Positions 33,950 to 41,960 of a DNA stretch of 64,000 nt are shown piece by piece; position 1 is the first letter of the stretch, and the number at the start of each line of letters is the position of its first letter. The stretch covers positions 1-64,000 of the forward strand of contig JAVBLU010000018.1 of NCBI GenBank assembly GCA_031553225.1. The letters run 5' to 3'. The notes beneath the pieces are model-generated. The model had not been told where the DNA came from and searched no databases. It worked only from the letters and a program-made list of their open reading frames with translations. This DNA comes from JAVBLU01 sp031553225 (GTDB taxonomy: Bacteria > Bacillota > Clostridia > Christensenellales > UBA1750). The position numbers and the translations under genes are program-made.

Positions 33950-34122
33950 CGAGGGGCAAGTGTTCTGGCTCGGGGGTCATCGCCCGTCCGCGCGTCTTCC
34001 CGGGCGACGCCCGGTGACATGCTGCGCAGCGGCTCTTCCCTTACAGCGGCGGGACCGCACAGGTTTTTCACCTGTTTCCTTCTTGTCGGCGCGCCGCAGA
34101 GGCGCGCACCCATCGCACGATA
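33950..34122 (-). promoter_or_regulatory. Cobalamin (B12) riboswitch
   Basis: Read on the minus strand, the conserved core is clear: GGAAACAGGTGAAAAACCTG, then GCGGTCCCGCCGCTGTAAGG, a B12-box-like ATGTCACCGGG...CCGGGAAGAC element, and the closing GATGACCCCCGAGCCAGAAC followed by ACTTGCC. It lies upstream of cobT in the correct direction. By the known mechanism, adenosylcobalamin binding would reduce expression of the cobT-cobU-cobS-cobU-like-cobC-cbiB-cobD operon. Confidence 0.93.
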
Positions 34123-34224
34123 TATGGAATTGTCGTTTGGCGCGGCGGTTTTCGCCGGGCACCAAGAAAAGTATAGAGCATCGTGCGGCGGTAGTCAACC
34201 GCATGCGGTGCCTTTTTCAAAAGG

Positions 34225-34863
34225 TCATACCATGTCCGCGCCCAGGGCAAAGGCCCTGCGAAAGTCTTCAGGGAGCAGCTGCGCGCGCCCTTGCAGCCGC
34301 CCTTCCTCGCCCGCCCGCGCCGGTTCGTGGCAGAAAAAGCGCTGTACCTGCAGGGTTTCCGTTACGCACAGCGTGCGGCAGGACCCCATCAGCCGCGAGA
34401 GGAGCGACGCGCGGCCGAGCATCCTCGCCTCGTATCCGCGCTGCGCAAACGCCGCGCCCGGCGCGTTCGTGGTGTACACAAAGGCGGTGGGCAAAGCGCG
34501 CCCCGCAGGCGGCGGGCAGCTTGCGCCGCAGAAGAGGCGCGGATACAGCAGCCGCTGCAGAAAACAGCGCATCATGCCGGATACCTCGCCAAAGTACACG
34601 GGCGAGCCGAGCAGCAGGGCGTCGCACTCCGGGATGGCGGACAGCGTCGGCAGCAGCGCGTCCTGCAGGGTACACAGCCCGCCAGCGCCAGCGCCCCGGC
34701 GCTGGCACATCAGGCAGCTTGCGCAGCCGGTCGCGGGCAAATCGCACAGGTTGACCATCGTGGTGCTTGCGCCCTTGGACGACGCGCCCTCCAGCGCCTG
34801 CGACAGAAGCATGTGTGTGTTCCAGCCCTTGCGCGGGCTGCCGTTGATAGCGATTACCTTCAT
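34225..34863 (-). CDS. Flavodoxin-like NAD(P)H FMN reductase / iron-sulfur flavoprotein type
   Basis: A 212-residue flavoprotein. N-terminal I-N-G-S-P-R-K-G (residues 5-12) is the FMN phosphate loop; G-S-P-V-Y-F-G-E near 86 is the second FMN contact. A C-x6-C-x2-C-x2-C stretch near 39-52 resembles the compact cysteine motif of Isf-type iron-sulfur flavoproteins. The late cysteines could also serve in redox. Role: cytoplasmic electron transfer or reduction of a small molecule, substrate unknown. The start at 34863 follows GGGAAGG. It is upstream of the riboswitch and has its own promoter. Confidence 0.87.
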   Translation of the reverse strand: MKVIAINGSPRKGWNTHMLLSQALEGASSKGASTTMVNLCDLPATGCASCLMCQRRGAGAGGLCTLQDALLPTLSAIPECDALLLGSPVYFGEVSGMMRCFLQRLLYPRLFCGASCPPPAGRALPTAFVYTTNAPGAAFAQRGYEARMLGRASLLSRLMGSCRTLCVTETLQVQRFFCHEPARAGEEGRLQGRAQLLPEDFRRAFALGADMV

Positions 34864-35511
34864 GCGACGCACCTTCCCGCACGCTGTTGGCCCAGCTGAC
34901 ATATAGAGTACCACCATTGCGCCGGTTCTACAATAAATAATATGTAAAAATAATTGGTTTCATGACGGCGCGGAGGGAAGACCTCCGTGTTTCTTGTCAA
35001 ATGTACCGTTTCGCGCAAAACTGCGCAGGAAGCCGCGCGCTGCCGCCATAGCGCGGCGACTCTCCTCGCCCGGACGGGACGTGGACAGCGGCGCCGAGTG
35101 CAGATGGGCGGACGACGTTCCCGCGGGTTCATGTTCGCCATGGAGGCGGGCATCGCCCGGCAGGGCGGGGATGCGGACGTGTTCGCCATAGAGGCGGCCT
35201 GTTCCCGCGCGCGTACCGCGGCCCTTAGGCTGCAAAGCCCGTGGCAAGGAACGCTGCGGTTCGTGGGAGACGTTCGGCCTGATGCGGGGGAACGCGGTGC
35301 CCCTGCGCGGGCTGCGCGACGCCCGCAGCGGCGTGCAGAAGATGGAGGCGCCAACCGACGGCAGTTTCCAAGCGGCTTCGCCTACGCGTCCGCGAAGCGG
35401 GAGAACCAAGCGGCGCGGCGTGGCCCTCTGCGCCGAGAACCGCTGTGGCCGAAGCGCGCGAAGCATGGTATCATGGCGGCGGAGCGCTTTTGCGAAAGGC
35501 GGCGGTTTGGC
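34864..35511. other. 648-base stretch without a recognised gene
   Basis: Between the flavin reductase and WYL genes. It holds the flavin reductase promoter, an AT-rich patch (34929-34960), a small GGAGG/CCTCC inverted repeat near 34972, and a 17-base direct repeat (35133-35149 and 35181-35197, one mismatch, 48 bases apart). The plus-strand frame leading into the WYL gene is open here but has no ribosome site, no family match and arginine-rich composition typical of non-coding GC-rich DNA. It may include a decayed gene. Confidence 0.5.
34905..34933 (-). promoter_or_regulatory. Promoter of the flavin reductase gene
   Basis: On the minus strand TTGTAG and TACTCT are 17 bases apart with TGG before the -10. 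The start codon is about 42 bases downstream. Confidence 0.5.
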
Positions 35512-36432
35512 ATGAAGATCGACCGGCTCCTGGGCATCGTCCTGCTCTTGGCCGGCCGCGGCCCGCTGAGCGGCCGCGCGCTGGCCGAGCGCTTTGAAGT
35601 GTCGCAGCGCACCATCCAGCGCGACATGGAGGTTTTGTGCGCAGCGGGCGTGCCCGTCGTGTCGCTGCAGGGCAGCCGGGGCGGCTACAGCGTGCCCGAG
35701 AGCTTTCGCATGACCGCGCTGGCCGACGCATCCGACCGCGAGCATGTCACCGTGGCGCTGCGGGGCCTTCTGTCGGCGTTTTCCAGCGAGAAGGTGGAGC
35801 GCACGCTGGACAAGGTGCTCGCCCTGCCCGGACGGCCGGGCGAGGAATGCATCTTCTTGGATTTTTCCACCCTTCGCGAACAGCCAGCCGTGCATGAGGC
35901 GCTCCCGCTCATCGAGCGGGCGATCCGCCAGCGCGTACAGATCGCCTTTCACTACGTCGATGCCGAAGGCGGCGCGAGCCGGCGCGTTGCCGAGCCTGTG
36001 GCGCTCACCTATCGGTGGTACGCGTGGTACCTGCTCGCGTTCTGCACGGCGAAGCGGGACTACCGCCTCTTTAAGCTGGTGCGCATGAGCGCGCTGCGCG
36101 TTATCGCCACGCCTTTTACCGTGCCGCATGGCAGCGCGCGGACGCTTCTGGAGGAACACGGCGCGCGCGAGGGCGGCCCCGCCGGCTATCCGGTCACCCT
36201 TTTGTGCCGCGCCGCCGTGCGCACCCAGGCCATGGAGTACCTGAGCGGTACGGTGGAGGGGGAGATGCCGGACGGCGATTTCATCCTGCGCATGCGCGCG
36301 TATCCGGGCGAGCGGATGTGGTACGCGCTGCTGCTCTCCTTCGGCGAGGACGTGCAGGTGCTGGAGCCCACAGCGCTGAAGACGCAGCTGCGCGAACACG
36401 CGGAAAAAATTGCGGCCCTCTACCGGGAATAG
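35512..36432 (+). CDS. HTH/WYL-domain transcriptional regulator (YafY type)
   Basis: A 306-residue regulator. Residues 1-60 form a DeoR-like winged helix (L-A-E-R-F-E-V-S-Q-R-T-I-Q-R-D-M and G-S-R-G-G-Y), and the WYL domain runs from about 135 (I-A-F-H-Y-V-D) with the motif as R-W-Y-A-W-Y-L-L-A-F-C; a C-terminal WCX-like part follows. WYL domains sense nucleic acids or small ligands. The ATG at 35512 begins the conserved domain; an upstream in-frame ATG at 35473 is possible. A TATCAT extended -10 (35466-35474) precedes it. The target is probably itself or the next gene. Confidence 0.87.
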   Translation: MKIDRLLGIVLLLAGRGPLSGRALAERFEVSQRTIQRDMEVLCAAGVPVVSLQGSRGGYSVPESFRMTALADASDREHVTVALRGLLSAFSSEKVERTLDKVLALPGRPGEECIFLDFSTLREQPAVHEALPLIERAIRQRVQIAFHYVDAEGGASRRVAEPVALTYRWYAWYLLAFCTAKRDYRLFKLVRMSALRVIATPFTVPHGSARTLLEEHGAREGGPAGYPVTLLCRAAVRTQAMEYLSGTVEGEMPDGDFILRMRAYPGERMWYALLLSFGEDVQVLEPTALKTQLREHAEKIAALYRE

Positions 36433-36531
36433 CGACAAGCTGATGTCGCCTTTGCTCCGTTATTATGGACACGAACCGGTCGCAGGCGGCGTGTTCGGCC
36501 GCGCTGCAACCGACGGAAGGGGGGCGGCATC

Positions 36532-37464
36532 ATGTCATTCAACGCCGAGCGGGGCATCGCATTCTGCGGTCTGGCGTGCGTTTCCTGCAGCGCGGCCGAC
36601 TGCCCGGGCTGCAAGCGGATCGACCAGACGAAACTGGCGGACTGCAAGATCGCGCGCTGCTGCATCCAGAGGGGCGCAGAAGGCTGTTGGGCGTGCGCGG
36701 ATTTTCCGTGCACGGAGCAAATCAATCCGCGCGTGCGGGCGTTTCTGCGCTGTGCAAAGGAGGACGGCATACCCGCGCTGATGGGGTATCTGCGCGCTAA
36801 CGATGGGCGCGGCGTGGTGTATCACCGCGGCGGAGGCCTGCGCGGCGACTATGACGATTACGCACAGGAGGACGTCATCCTGGACATCCTGCGCACCGGC
36901 GCGCTTCCCGGCCCGTACGACGTCTGTCCGGCCTTTGAGACGCGGAACCTGCGGCTCCAGCTTGTGGACATGCAGGACGCCGAGGCTCTCCTGGACGCCT
37001 ATGCCGACCCGGTTACCCGCATGCGCTGCGACAGCGCGGCATGTTCGTACGGCTTTTCGTATGACACGCTGGAAGGCATGCGGGGCTGCATCGCCTCGTG
37101 GAGGGAAGAGTTCGGCGCGCGCCGCTTCATTCGCTGGACGATCCATCACAAGCAGGCCGGACGGCCGGTCGGCACCATCGAGTACTTCGTGTCCAAACGC
37201 GACAGACGCCTGGGCGGCGCGCCGCTGCAGCTGGGTATTCTGCGCATGGATGTGTTGTCTGCCCACGAGAGCGAGCAGCTCTTTGGGGAAATACTCGATT
37301 TGCTGCTCACCAAGATCGCCCGCCTGATGCCGGCCGAGGTGATCATCGGCAAGGCGGCGGAGGACGACCCGCCGCGCCTGGCCGCCTACCGCGCGCGCGG
37401 CTTTGCCCGCTGCGCGCAGGAGGGCGCGCCTGCGTACTACATGGCGCGCTCTGCGTCCGTATAA
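36532..37464 (+). CDS. DUF3795-GNAT fusion protein
   Basis: A 310-residue protein in two parts. Residues 1-90 are a cysteine-rich DUF3795-like domain: F-C-G-L-A-C-V-S-C, C-P-G-C near 26, then C-C and C-W-A-C...F-P-C, likely binding metal or an iron-sulfur cluster. From about residue 130 a GNAT-like acetyltransferase domain follows (L-R-L-Q-L-V-D-M-Q-D-A-E, R-F-I-R-W-T-I, P-V-G-T-I-E-Y-F, Y-R-A-R-G-F-A). The acetyl-CoA loop is not canonical. Ribosome site GGAAGGGGGGCGGC. The link between a metal/redox module and an acetyltransferase is unusual; substrate unknown. Confidence 0.8.
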   Translation: MSFNAERGIAFCGLACVSCSAADCPGCKRIDQTKLADCKIARCCIQRGAEGCWACADFPCTEQINPRVRAFLRCAKEDGIPALMGYLRANDGRGVVYHRGGGLRGDYDDYAQEDVILDILRTGALPGPYDVCPAFETRNLRLQLVDMQDAEALLDAYADPVTRMRCDSAACSYGFSYDTLEGMRGCIASWREEFGARRFIRWTIHHKQAGRPVGTIEYFVSKRDRRLGGAPLQLGILRMDVLSAHESEQLFGEILDLLLTKIARLMPAEVIIGKAAEDDPPRLAAYRARGFARCAQEGAPAYYMARSASV

Positions 37465-37505
37465 TCCGTTCGTTTTTTTTGCGCCGTGTTTGCAGCAAAA
37501 ACAGC

Positions 37506-37534
37506 TTGCCAACACGGCGCGCTTTGTGTACCAT
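37506..37534 (+). promoter_or_regulatory. Possible promoter of the cysteate-synthase-like gene
   Basis: TTGCCA and TACCAT are 17 bases apart, giving a leader of about 200 bases. The -35 lies within a 10-bp inverted repeat (37481-37490 with 37511-37520). Weak evidence. Confidence 0.3.
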
Positions 37535-37740
37535 CAGGGGGGCGGCCGCATTCAGCTGCGCCGTGCGTCGCGCGCGCTGCCGCATCCGGGCAGAAGAGCA
37601 GAGGACGATCCATATGAACGGGGAAACGGCGTCATGAGCGCATTTTGGTACGGATCAACCGCAAAGCCGCAGACGCGGGTGTCATCGTCTCCAAGGAACC
37701 TTTGGCGGACGGTGAGACGGATGAAGAGGGGGAGAGGCCT

Positions 37741-39030
37741 GTGGAACGGACGGCCAGAACGCTCACGTGCCTTCTGAGCGGACATACATTCGCAGACGAC
37801 GGCCTGCGCAACGAGGAGGCGGGGTACGCGTCGCTTTTGCGCGCCGACTATGAGCGCAAGCTTTTCGCGCCAAGGGCGCAGGAGCCCGGCCTGTACCGCT
37901 ATGCGGACTGGCTGCCCATCGACCGGGCGCTGCGGGGCTCGGCGGCCCCGCTGAGCTACTTCAGCCAGGCGCTCGCGCAGCGCCTTCAGCTCCCGCGCCT
38001 GCTCATCACCTTCAGCGGCTACTGGCCGCAGCGCGGCGCGCTTATGAAGACGGGCTCCTTTAAGGAGTGCGAGGCGTACTCGGTGTGCGCGCGCTTTCCG
38101 GCGAAGGCCGGGCGGCTGGTGGTGGCCTCGGCGGGCAATACGGCCAAGGCCTTCCTGCGTGCGGCCAGTGAAAACGGCGTGCCGCTCGTGCTGGTTATCC
38201 CCGAGAAAAACTTGAAGAGCCTCTTCGCCGTGGACGACGTAGCCGACTGCGTGCGCGTGGTGGCGGCGGGCGGCGGCAGCGACTACACCGACGCCATCGC
38301 TTTGGCGGCCCGCATATGCCAGCGCCCCGGCTTTGTAAATGAGGGCGGCGCGAAAAATGTGGCCCGGCGCGACGGCATGGGCACAACCGTCCTCTCGGCT
38401 GCAGAGCTTGCCGGGGAAGTGCCTGCCTGGTACTGCCAGGCCATAGGCAGCGGCACGGGGGCCATCGCCGCGCACGAGGCGGCCCTGCGCCTTCAGCAGG
38501 CCGGCCTGTCCGGCGGGGGCATGCGGCTGCTGCTCGCGCAGAACGCTCCGTTTCAGCCCATCGCCGACGCCTGGGCCAAACGCGAGCGGGCGCTTGCGCC
38601 CATGGACGAGGAGACTGCCAAGCGGCAGATCGACGCCATCGACGCCAAGGTCCTCTCCAATCGAACGCCGCCTTACGGCATTGCGGGCGGGCTGTTCGAC
38701 GCCCTGTCCGCGGCGGGCGGCGAGGTGCTGGCCGCCACAAACGCCGAAATTCGCGCGGCAATGACGCTGTTCGACCAGTTGGAAGGCTGCGACATCTGTC
38801 CCGAAGCCGGAGCGGCCCTGACCGTGCTCATGAAGGCCGCGCAGGCCGGGCTGATCGGCCGCGACGAGCTGGTGATGCTCAACGTTACGGGCGGCGGCAT
38901 GCGCAACATACAGCGTGAGCTTGCGCCCCGCCTGATTCCGGCGGACATCGTGGCGGACCCGTCCGCGCTCGCCCGGGAGGGCGAGGCGTACGTGGACGCG
39001 CTGTGCGTACGCCTGCAATCTGATAAGTAG
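37741..39030 (+). CDS. Cysteate synthase-like PLP enzyme (fold type II)
   Basis: A 429-residue protein of the threonine synthase/cysteate synthase type. The N-terminal part (T-C-L-L-S-G-H-T-F-A-D-D-G-L, L-L-R-A-D-Y, G-L-Y-R-Y-A-D-W-L-P) follows the layout I associate with archaeal cysteate synthase, and the PLP lysine lies in M-K-T-G-S-F-K-E-C-E. S-A-G-N-T-A-K-A-F is the phosphate-side loop. Cysteate synthase makes L-cysteate from phosphoserine and sulfite for coenzyme M. GTG at 37741 follows AGAGGGGGAGAGG; a TTG at 37645 would add 32 unlikely residues. A threonine-synthase-like role is the main alternative. Confidence 0.75.
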   Translation: MERTARTLTCLLSGHTFADDGLRNEEAGYASLLRADYERKLFAPRAQEPGLYRYADWLPIDRALRGSAAPLSYFSQALAQRLQLPRLLITFSGYWPQRGALMKTGSFKECEAYSVCARFPAKAGRLVVASAGNTAKAFLRAASENGVPLVLVIPEKNLKSLFAVDDVADCVRVVAAGGGSDYTDAIALAARICQRPGFVNEGGAKNVARRDGMGTTVLSAAELAGEVPAWYCQAIGSGTGAIAAHEAALRLQQAGLSGGGMRLLLAQNAPFQPIADAWAKRERALAPMDEETAKRQIDAIDAKVLSNRTPPYGIAGGLFDALSAAGGEVLAATNAEIRAAMTLFDQLEGCDICPEAGAALTVLMKAAQAGLIGRDELVMLNVTGGGMRNIQRELAPRLIPADIVADPSALAREGEAYVDALCVRLQSDK

Positions 39031-39134
39031 CCTCCTTCAGCCGCCCAAGGCATAAACCGGCGACCGCCCACTGCCCGGGCCGGCCGCCGTTTTGCCGTGC
39101 CGCCGCCGTTGCCCAAATCCTTCGCAGGGCCCTC

Positions 39135-39165
39135 TTGACATTGACGCCGCGTCAAGTGATATAGT
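39135..39165 (+). promoter_or_regulatory. MerR-type promoter with operator in a 19-bp spacer
   Basis: TTGACA (39135-39140) and TATAGT (39160-39165) are 19 bases apart. The spacer begins with a perfect palindrome, TTGACGC-C-GCGTCAA (39141-39155). A long spacer carrying a dyad is the hallmark of promoters that MerR-family proteins activate by DNA distortion. It lies just upstream of a MerR-family gene, so autoregulation is expected. Confidence 0.85.
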
Positions 39166-39187
39166 TGAGCCATCGGGAGGGATGCGT

Positions 39188-40960
39188 TTGGAGACCGGGC
39201 TCGTCAGGATCACCGACCTGTCGCGGAGGCTGGATATGTCCTCCCGCACGCTGCGCTACTACGAGCAAGTCGGGCTGATCGCCAGCGTGCGCCCGGACGG
39301 CGAAAAACTTCGCTACTATACGCCAAAGGCCGTGGAGCGCTTGCAGCAGATCCTCATCCTGCGCAAGATGGAGATCCCCATCAAGGACATTCTGCGCATC
39401 TACGAAAGCCAGGACATGGGCGTGGTCGTCGAGGCATTCGCGCAGCGCATCCGCCGTATCGACGAGCAGGTGACCGCGCTCTCCGAGCTTAAGCGGATCG
39501 TCAACGAGTTCCTGCAGACCATGATGAAGCACGGCATTACGCAGATTTCCGCCCTGCCGCTCTTGTACGAGGAGATGGACAAGCAACTGAGCATCGTGGA
39601 GAAGCTCGGCCCGGTCTCCTACGAGCGCCTCAGTGCCATCAGCGAGCAGCTGGAGCCGCCGCCAGAGGCGCGGCTGGTCACCCTGCCCGCGATGCGAGCG
39701 CTGTACAGCGTTTTTCGGGAAACGGGCGCGCCGGACCCGGACGGATTCTTTATTTGGCTGCAAAGCAGGGGCGTCCCCCTGGCTCTGCCCGGAGAGAACG
39801 CCCTCTTCGAGCACCAGAACGACGCCGGACAGAGCGTTTTCCTGCACAGGATACCTGAGGACTTTGCGAACGACGGCCCGTACGTGGCCGCCGTGTTCCC
39901 CGGCGGCCTCTTCGCCGTGAGCGGCGTGTATCTGGACCAGGATGTCCGCGCGTTTTACCGCAGGATGGTGCAGGCCTTTGACGGCAACGCCTACTATGAA
40001 GTGGACTTTGCGCACGGCGGCCGCCTGCGGCACGAGCCGCTCGTGCAGAACACGCTCTCCCCGGACGGGCAGCGCGAGCGGGTGGAGCTGTACCTCCCCC
40101 TCAAACAGCGGCTGCCCAACGCCTCGCTGTACGCGCCGGGCGAGCGTGTTGAAGGGCTTTCCTCCGGCGTGATCCAGGAGGCCAACCCCATCCGGTGGAG
40201 CGCGGACGTACCCATGGACGGCCTGATCCCCATCCTCAGCCCGCACTACCGCGTGACAGAAAACGGCGAGGCGGAGTATGTCGCCTACATCGATAAGCGC
40301 CTGCTTTCCACGGGCGTATCCGTCAAAGTGCCCTTCCGCGTAGACATCGAATTCCGCGTGGACGAAGGCAGCAGCGCCTTCGCCAACGGGAGCGACGAGG
40401 GAAGCATCCGTTTTCTGCACGGCGGCAACGTCTACGGCGTGAACATGCGCAACAATTCCGAGGCCGGGCTTTCCAAGCAGGCCATCTTTTTTCAGCAGCC
40501 CGTGTTTGGCGACGCCTACCTCTTCCCGGGCCTTGGCCGGATCATGCCGGACGTTTACAACAGTCTTTCCTGGATCGTTGGGGAGAAGCACTTCGCCGTG
40601 ATCATGAACGGCGAGGTGCGTTATTGCGGCGTACGCCTGCCCTACATGAGCGCCGGAACGGCCGCGCTTGCCGCCCAGCCCATCGCGCTTGGTTCCAACG
40701 GCAACGGCAAACGGTATTTCCGCCGCGTTTGCGTCTCTCAGCTGTGCCATGACATGAGACCCAAGGTAAAAGAAGGAGATTTGCAGATGATCACGAAACA
40801 GAGCAACAACATCCTTCCCAGCATCCACCAGCTGATCACCATGCACTATGGGGAGAATTACTGGTTTAACGGGGCCGCGAAGTACGTTATGGAATGCCTG
40901 GGCGAGCCCGGCATGGACTACTGGTTTTTTGCCGGCCTCACAGGCGACAGCCTGGCGTAG
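39188..40960 (+). CDS. MerR-family regulator with GyrI-like and beta-sandwich-like domains, read into a BtrH-like domain
   Basis: A 590-codon frame. Residues 1-70 are a MerR winged helix (R-I-T-D-L-S-R-R-L, R-T-L-R-Y-Y-E-Q-V-G-L-I), then a coiled coil, a GyrI-like effector domain (about 150-310) and a beta-rich domain (about 330-530; W-I-V-G-E-K-H-F-A-V-I-M-N-G-E-V). TTG at 39188 is preferred: ATG at 39182 abuts GGGAGG. The frame passes without a stop into the start of a papain/BtrH-like gene that has its own AAGAAGGAG site and ATG at 40787, then ends at an amber codon. The regulator part is intact. It probably senses a small ligand and drives this locus. Confidence 0.82.
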   Translation: METGLVRITDLSRRLDMSSRTLRYYEQVGLIASVRPDGEKLRYYTPKAVERLQQILILRKMEIPIKDILRIYESQDMGVVVEAFAQRIRRIDEQVTALSELKRIVNEFLQTMMKHGITQISALPLLYEEMDKQLSIVEKLGPVSYERLSAISEQLEPPPEARLVTLPAMRALYSVFRETGAPDPDGFFIWLQSRGVPLALPGENALFEHQNDAGQSVFLHRIPEDFANDGPYVAAVFPGGLFAVSGVYLDQDVRAFYRRMVQAFDGNAYYEVDFAHGGRLRHEPLVQNTLSPDGQRERVELYLPLKQRLPNASLYAPGERVEGLSSGVIQEANPIRWSADVPMDGLIPILSPHYRVTENGEAEYVAYIDKRLLSTGVSVKVPFRVDIEFRVDEGSSAFANGSDEGSIRFLHGGNVYGVNMRNNSEAGLSKQAIFFQQPVFGDAYLFPGLGRIMPDVYNSLSWIVGEKHFAVIMNGEVRYCGVRLPYMSAGTAALAAQPIALGSNGNGKRYFRRVCVSQLCHDMRPKVKEGDLQMITKQSNNILPSIHQLITMHYGENYWFNGAAKYVMECLGEPGMDYWFFAGLTGDSLA

Positions 40961-41859
40961 GTGTACGCCTACGACCGCTTCCTGGGCGACGGCGCGACGG
41001 ACTACCAGATGAGCGGGCCGGACAAAGGCCGCTTTGCCCAAAGCGTGTTCGCCAAATGCGGCTATGCGAGCACGTTTGTGCCGCAGCAGGAGGTACAGGC
41101 GAACCGCCGGATGTACCTGCAGACGCTGATGGCCTACATCGACCGGGGCGTGCCCGTCATCCGTTACTTTTGCGGATGGGGCGTGTTCGTAGGCTACGAG
41201 GAGTACGCAGAGCACCTTCTGTATCTGACGGCCGATAGCGCCGAGCCCACGCGCCTCACCTGGGAGCAGCTCTTTACGCCCAACGACCGCCAGGGCGCGG
41301 AAGCGGAGGAGCCCGGCAACTTCATGGGCTGTGGTTGGCTGTTCGTGGGCGAAAAACGGGAAAGCCCGGATCTGGCGCAACTGTACTGCGACGCCGTGCT
41401 GGACATGCCGCGCCTGCTGGGCGTGAAAACGAGGCGTATTGCTTCGGCGCGGAGGCCTTTCGCGCTTGGGCGCAAAGCATCGAGGACGGCCGGTTTGCAA
41501 GCGTGACCGCCGCAACCTATGACGACTGGGCGATGCACAAGGTGTACGTGTGCAACCTGGCCACAAACGGCAGCTGCCGCACATTTCTGGAGCGCGCGGT
41601 GCAAAAGAATCCGGACCTCGCCTTCCTGCACGCGGTGATCGAGCAGTATGCGCGCCTGGCGATCCTGTGGCAGGGGGTCGACAAGGGCGTCAAATACCCG
41701 GGCGACTGCCTGGAGTCGCTGGGCGGCGGCTTCAACGCAACGCTTTCGGCGCTGCAGGACACGGACAAGCGCAGCGCTATCGCGGGCGTCATCCGTGCCT
41801 GCGCCGCGTGCATGGACCGCGTGATCGTCCTTCTGCAGGACCACCTGCCCACGGCGTAA
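40787..41859 (+). pseudogene. Broken BtrH/C39-like gene (amber codon plus frameshift)
   Basis: From ATG at 40787 (site AAGAAGGAG) the protein reads I-L-P-S-I-H-Q-L-I-T-M-H-Y-G-E-N-Y-W-F-N-G to G-L-T-G-D-S-L-A, then TAG (40958-40960), then continues in frame with V-Y-A-Y-D-R-F. CAG for Gln is the likely original codon. At 41430/41431 one base is missing: adding a G restores V-K-T-E-A-Y-C-F-G-A-E-A-F and the frame to 41859. Corrected length is about 357 residues: an N-terminal papain-like part with G-V-P-V-I-R-Y and a helical C-terminal part. Two lesions suggest decay, unless they are sequencing errors. Confidence 0.8.
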
Positions 41860-41960
41860 CGCGCGGCGCCCGACGCCCGACGCCCTGCCTGGGCTGCGCC
41901 GCGTTCACAGGCGCCAGCCCCATGTTTTTTGCGATAGATAGAGATGGGAGGGGACACGGC

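Noticed and set aside
35133..35197. 17-base direct repeat 48 bases apart, considered as a start of a CRISPR or repeat array
   Set aside because: Only two copies exist, spacing equals 16 codons in an open frame, and no cas genes are present.
37460..37465. TATAAT at the end of the DUF3795-GNAT gene
   Set aside because: It consists of the last codons and stop (GTA TAA T) and has no -35 at the right distance.
37473..37520. T-run next to a 10-bp inverted repeat, considered as a terminator of the DUF3795-GNAT gene
   Set aside because: The Ts precede the stem on the plus strand and become As after it on the minus strand, so neither direction has the stem-then-T order.
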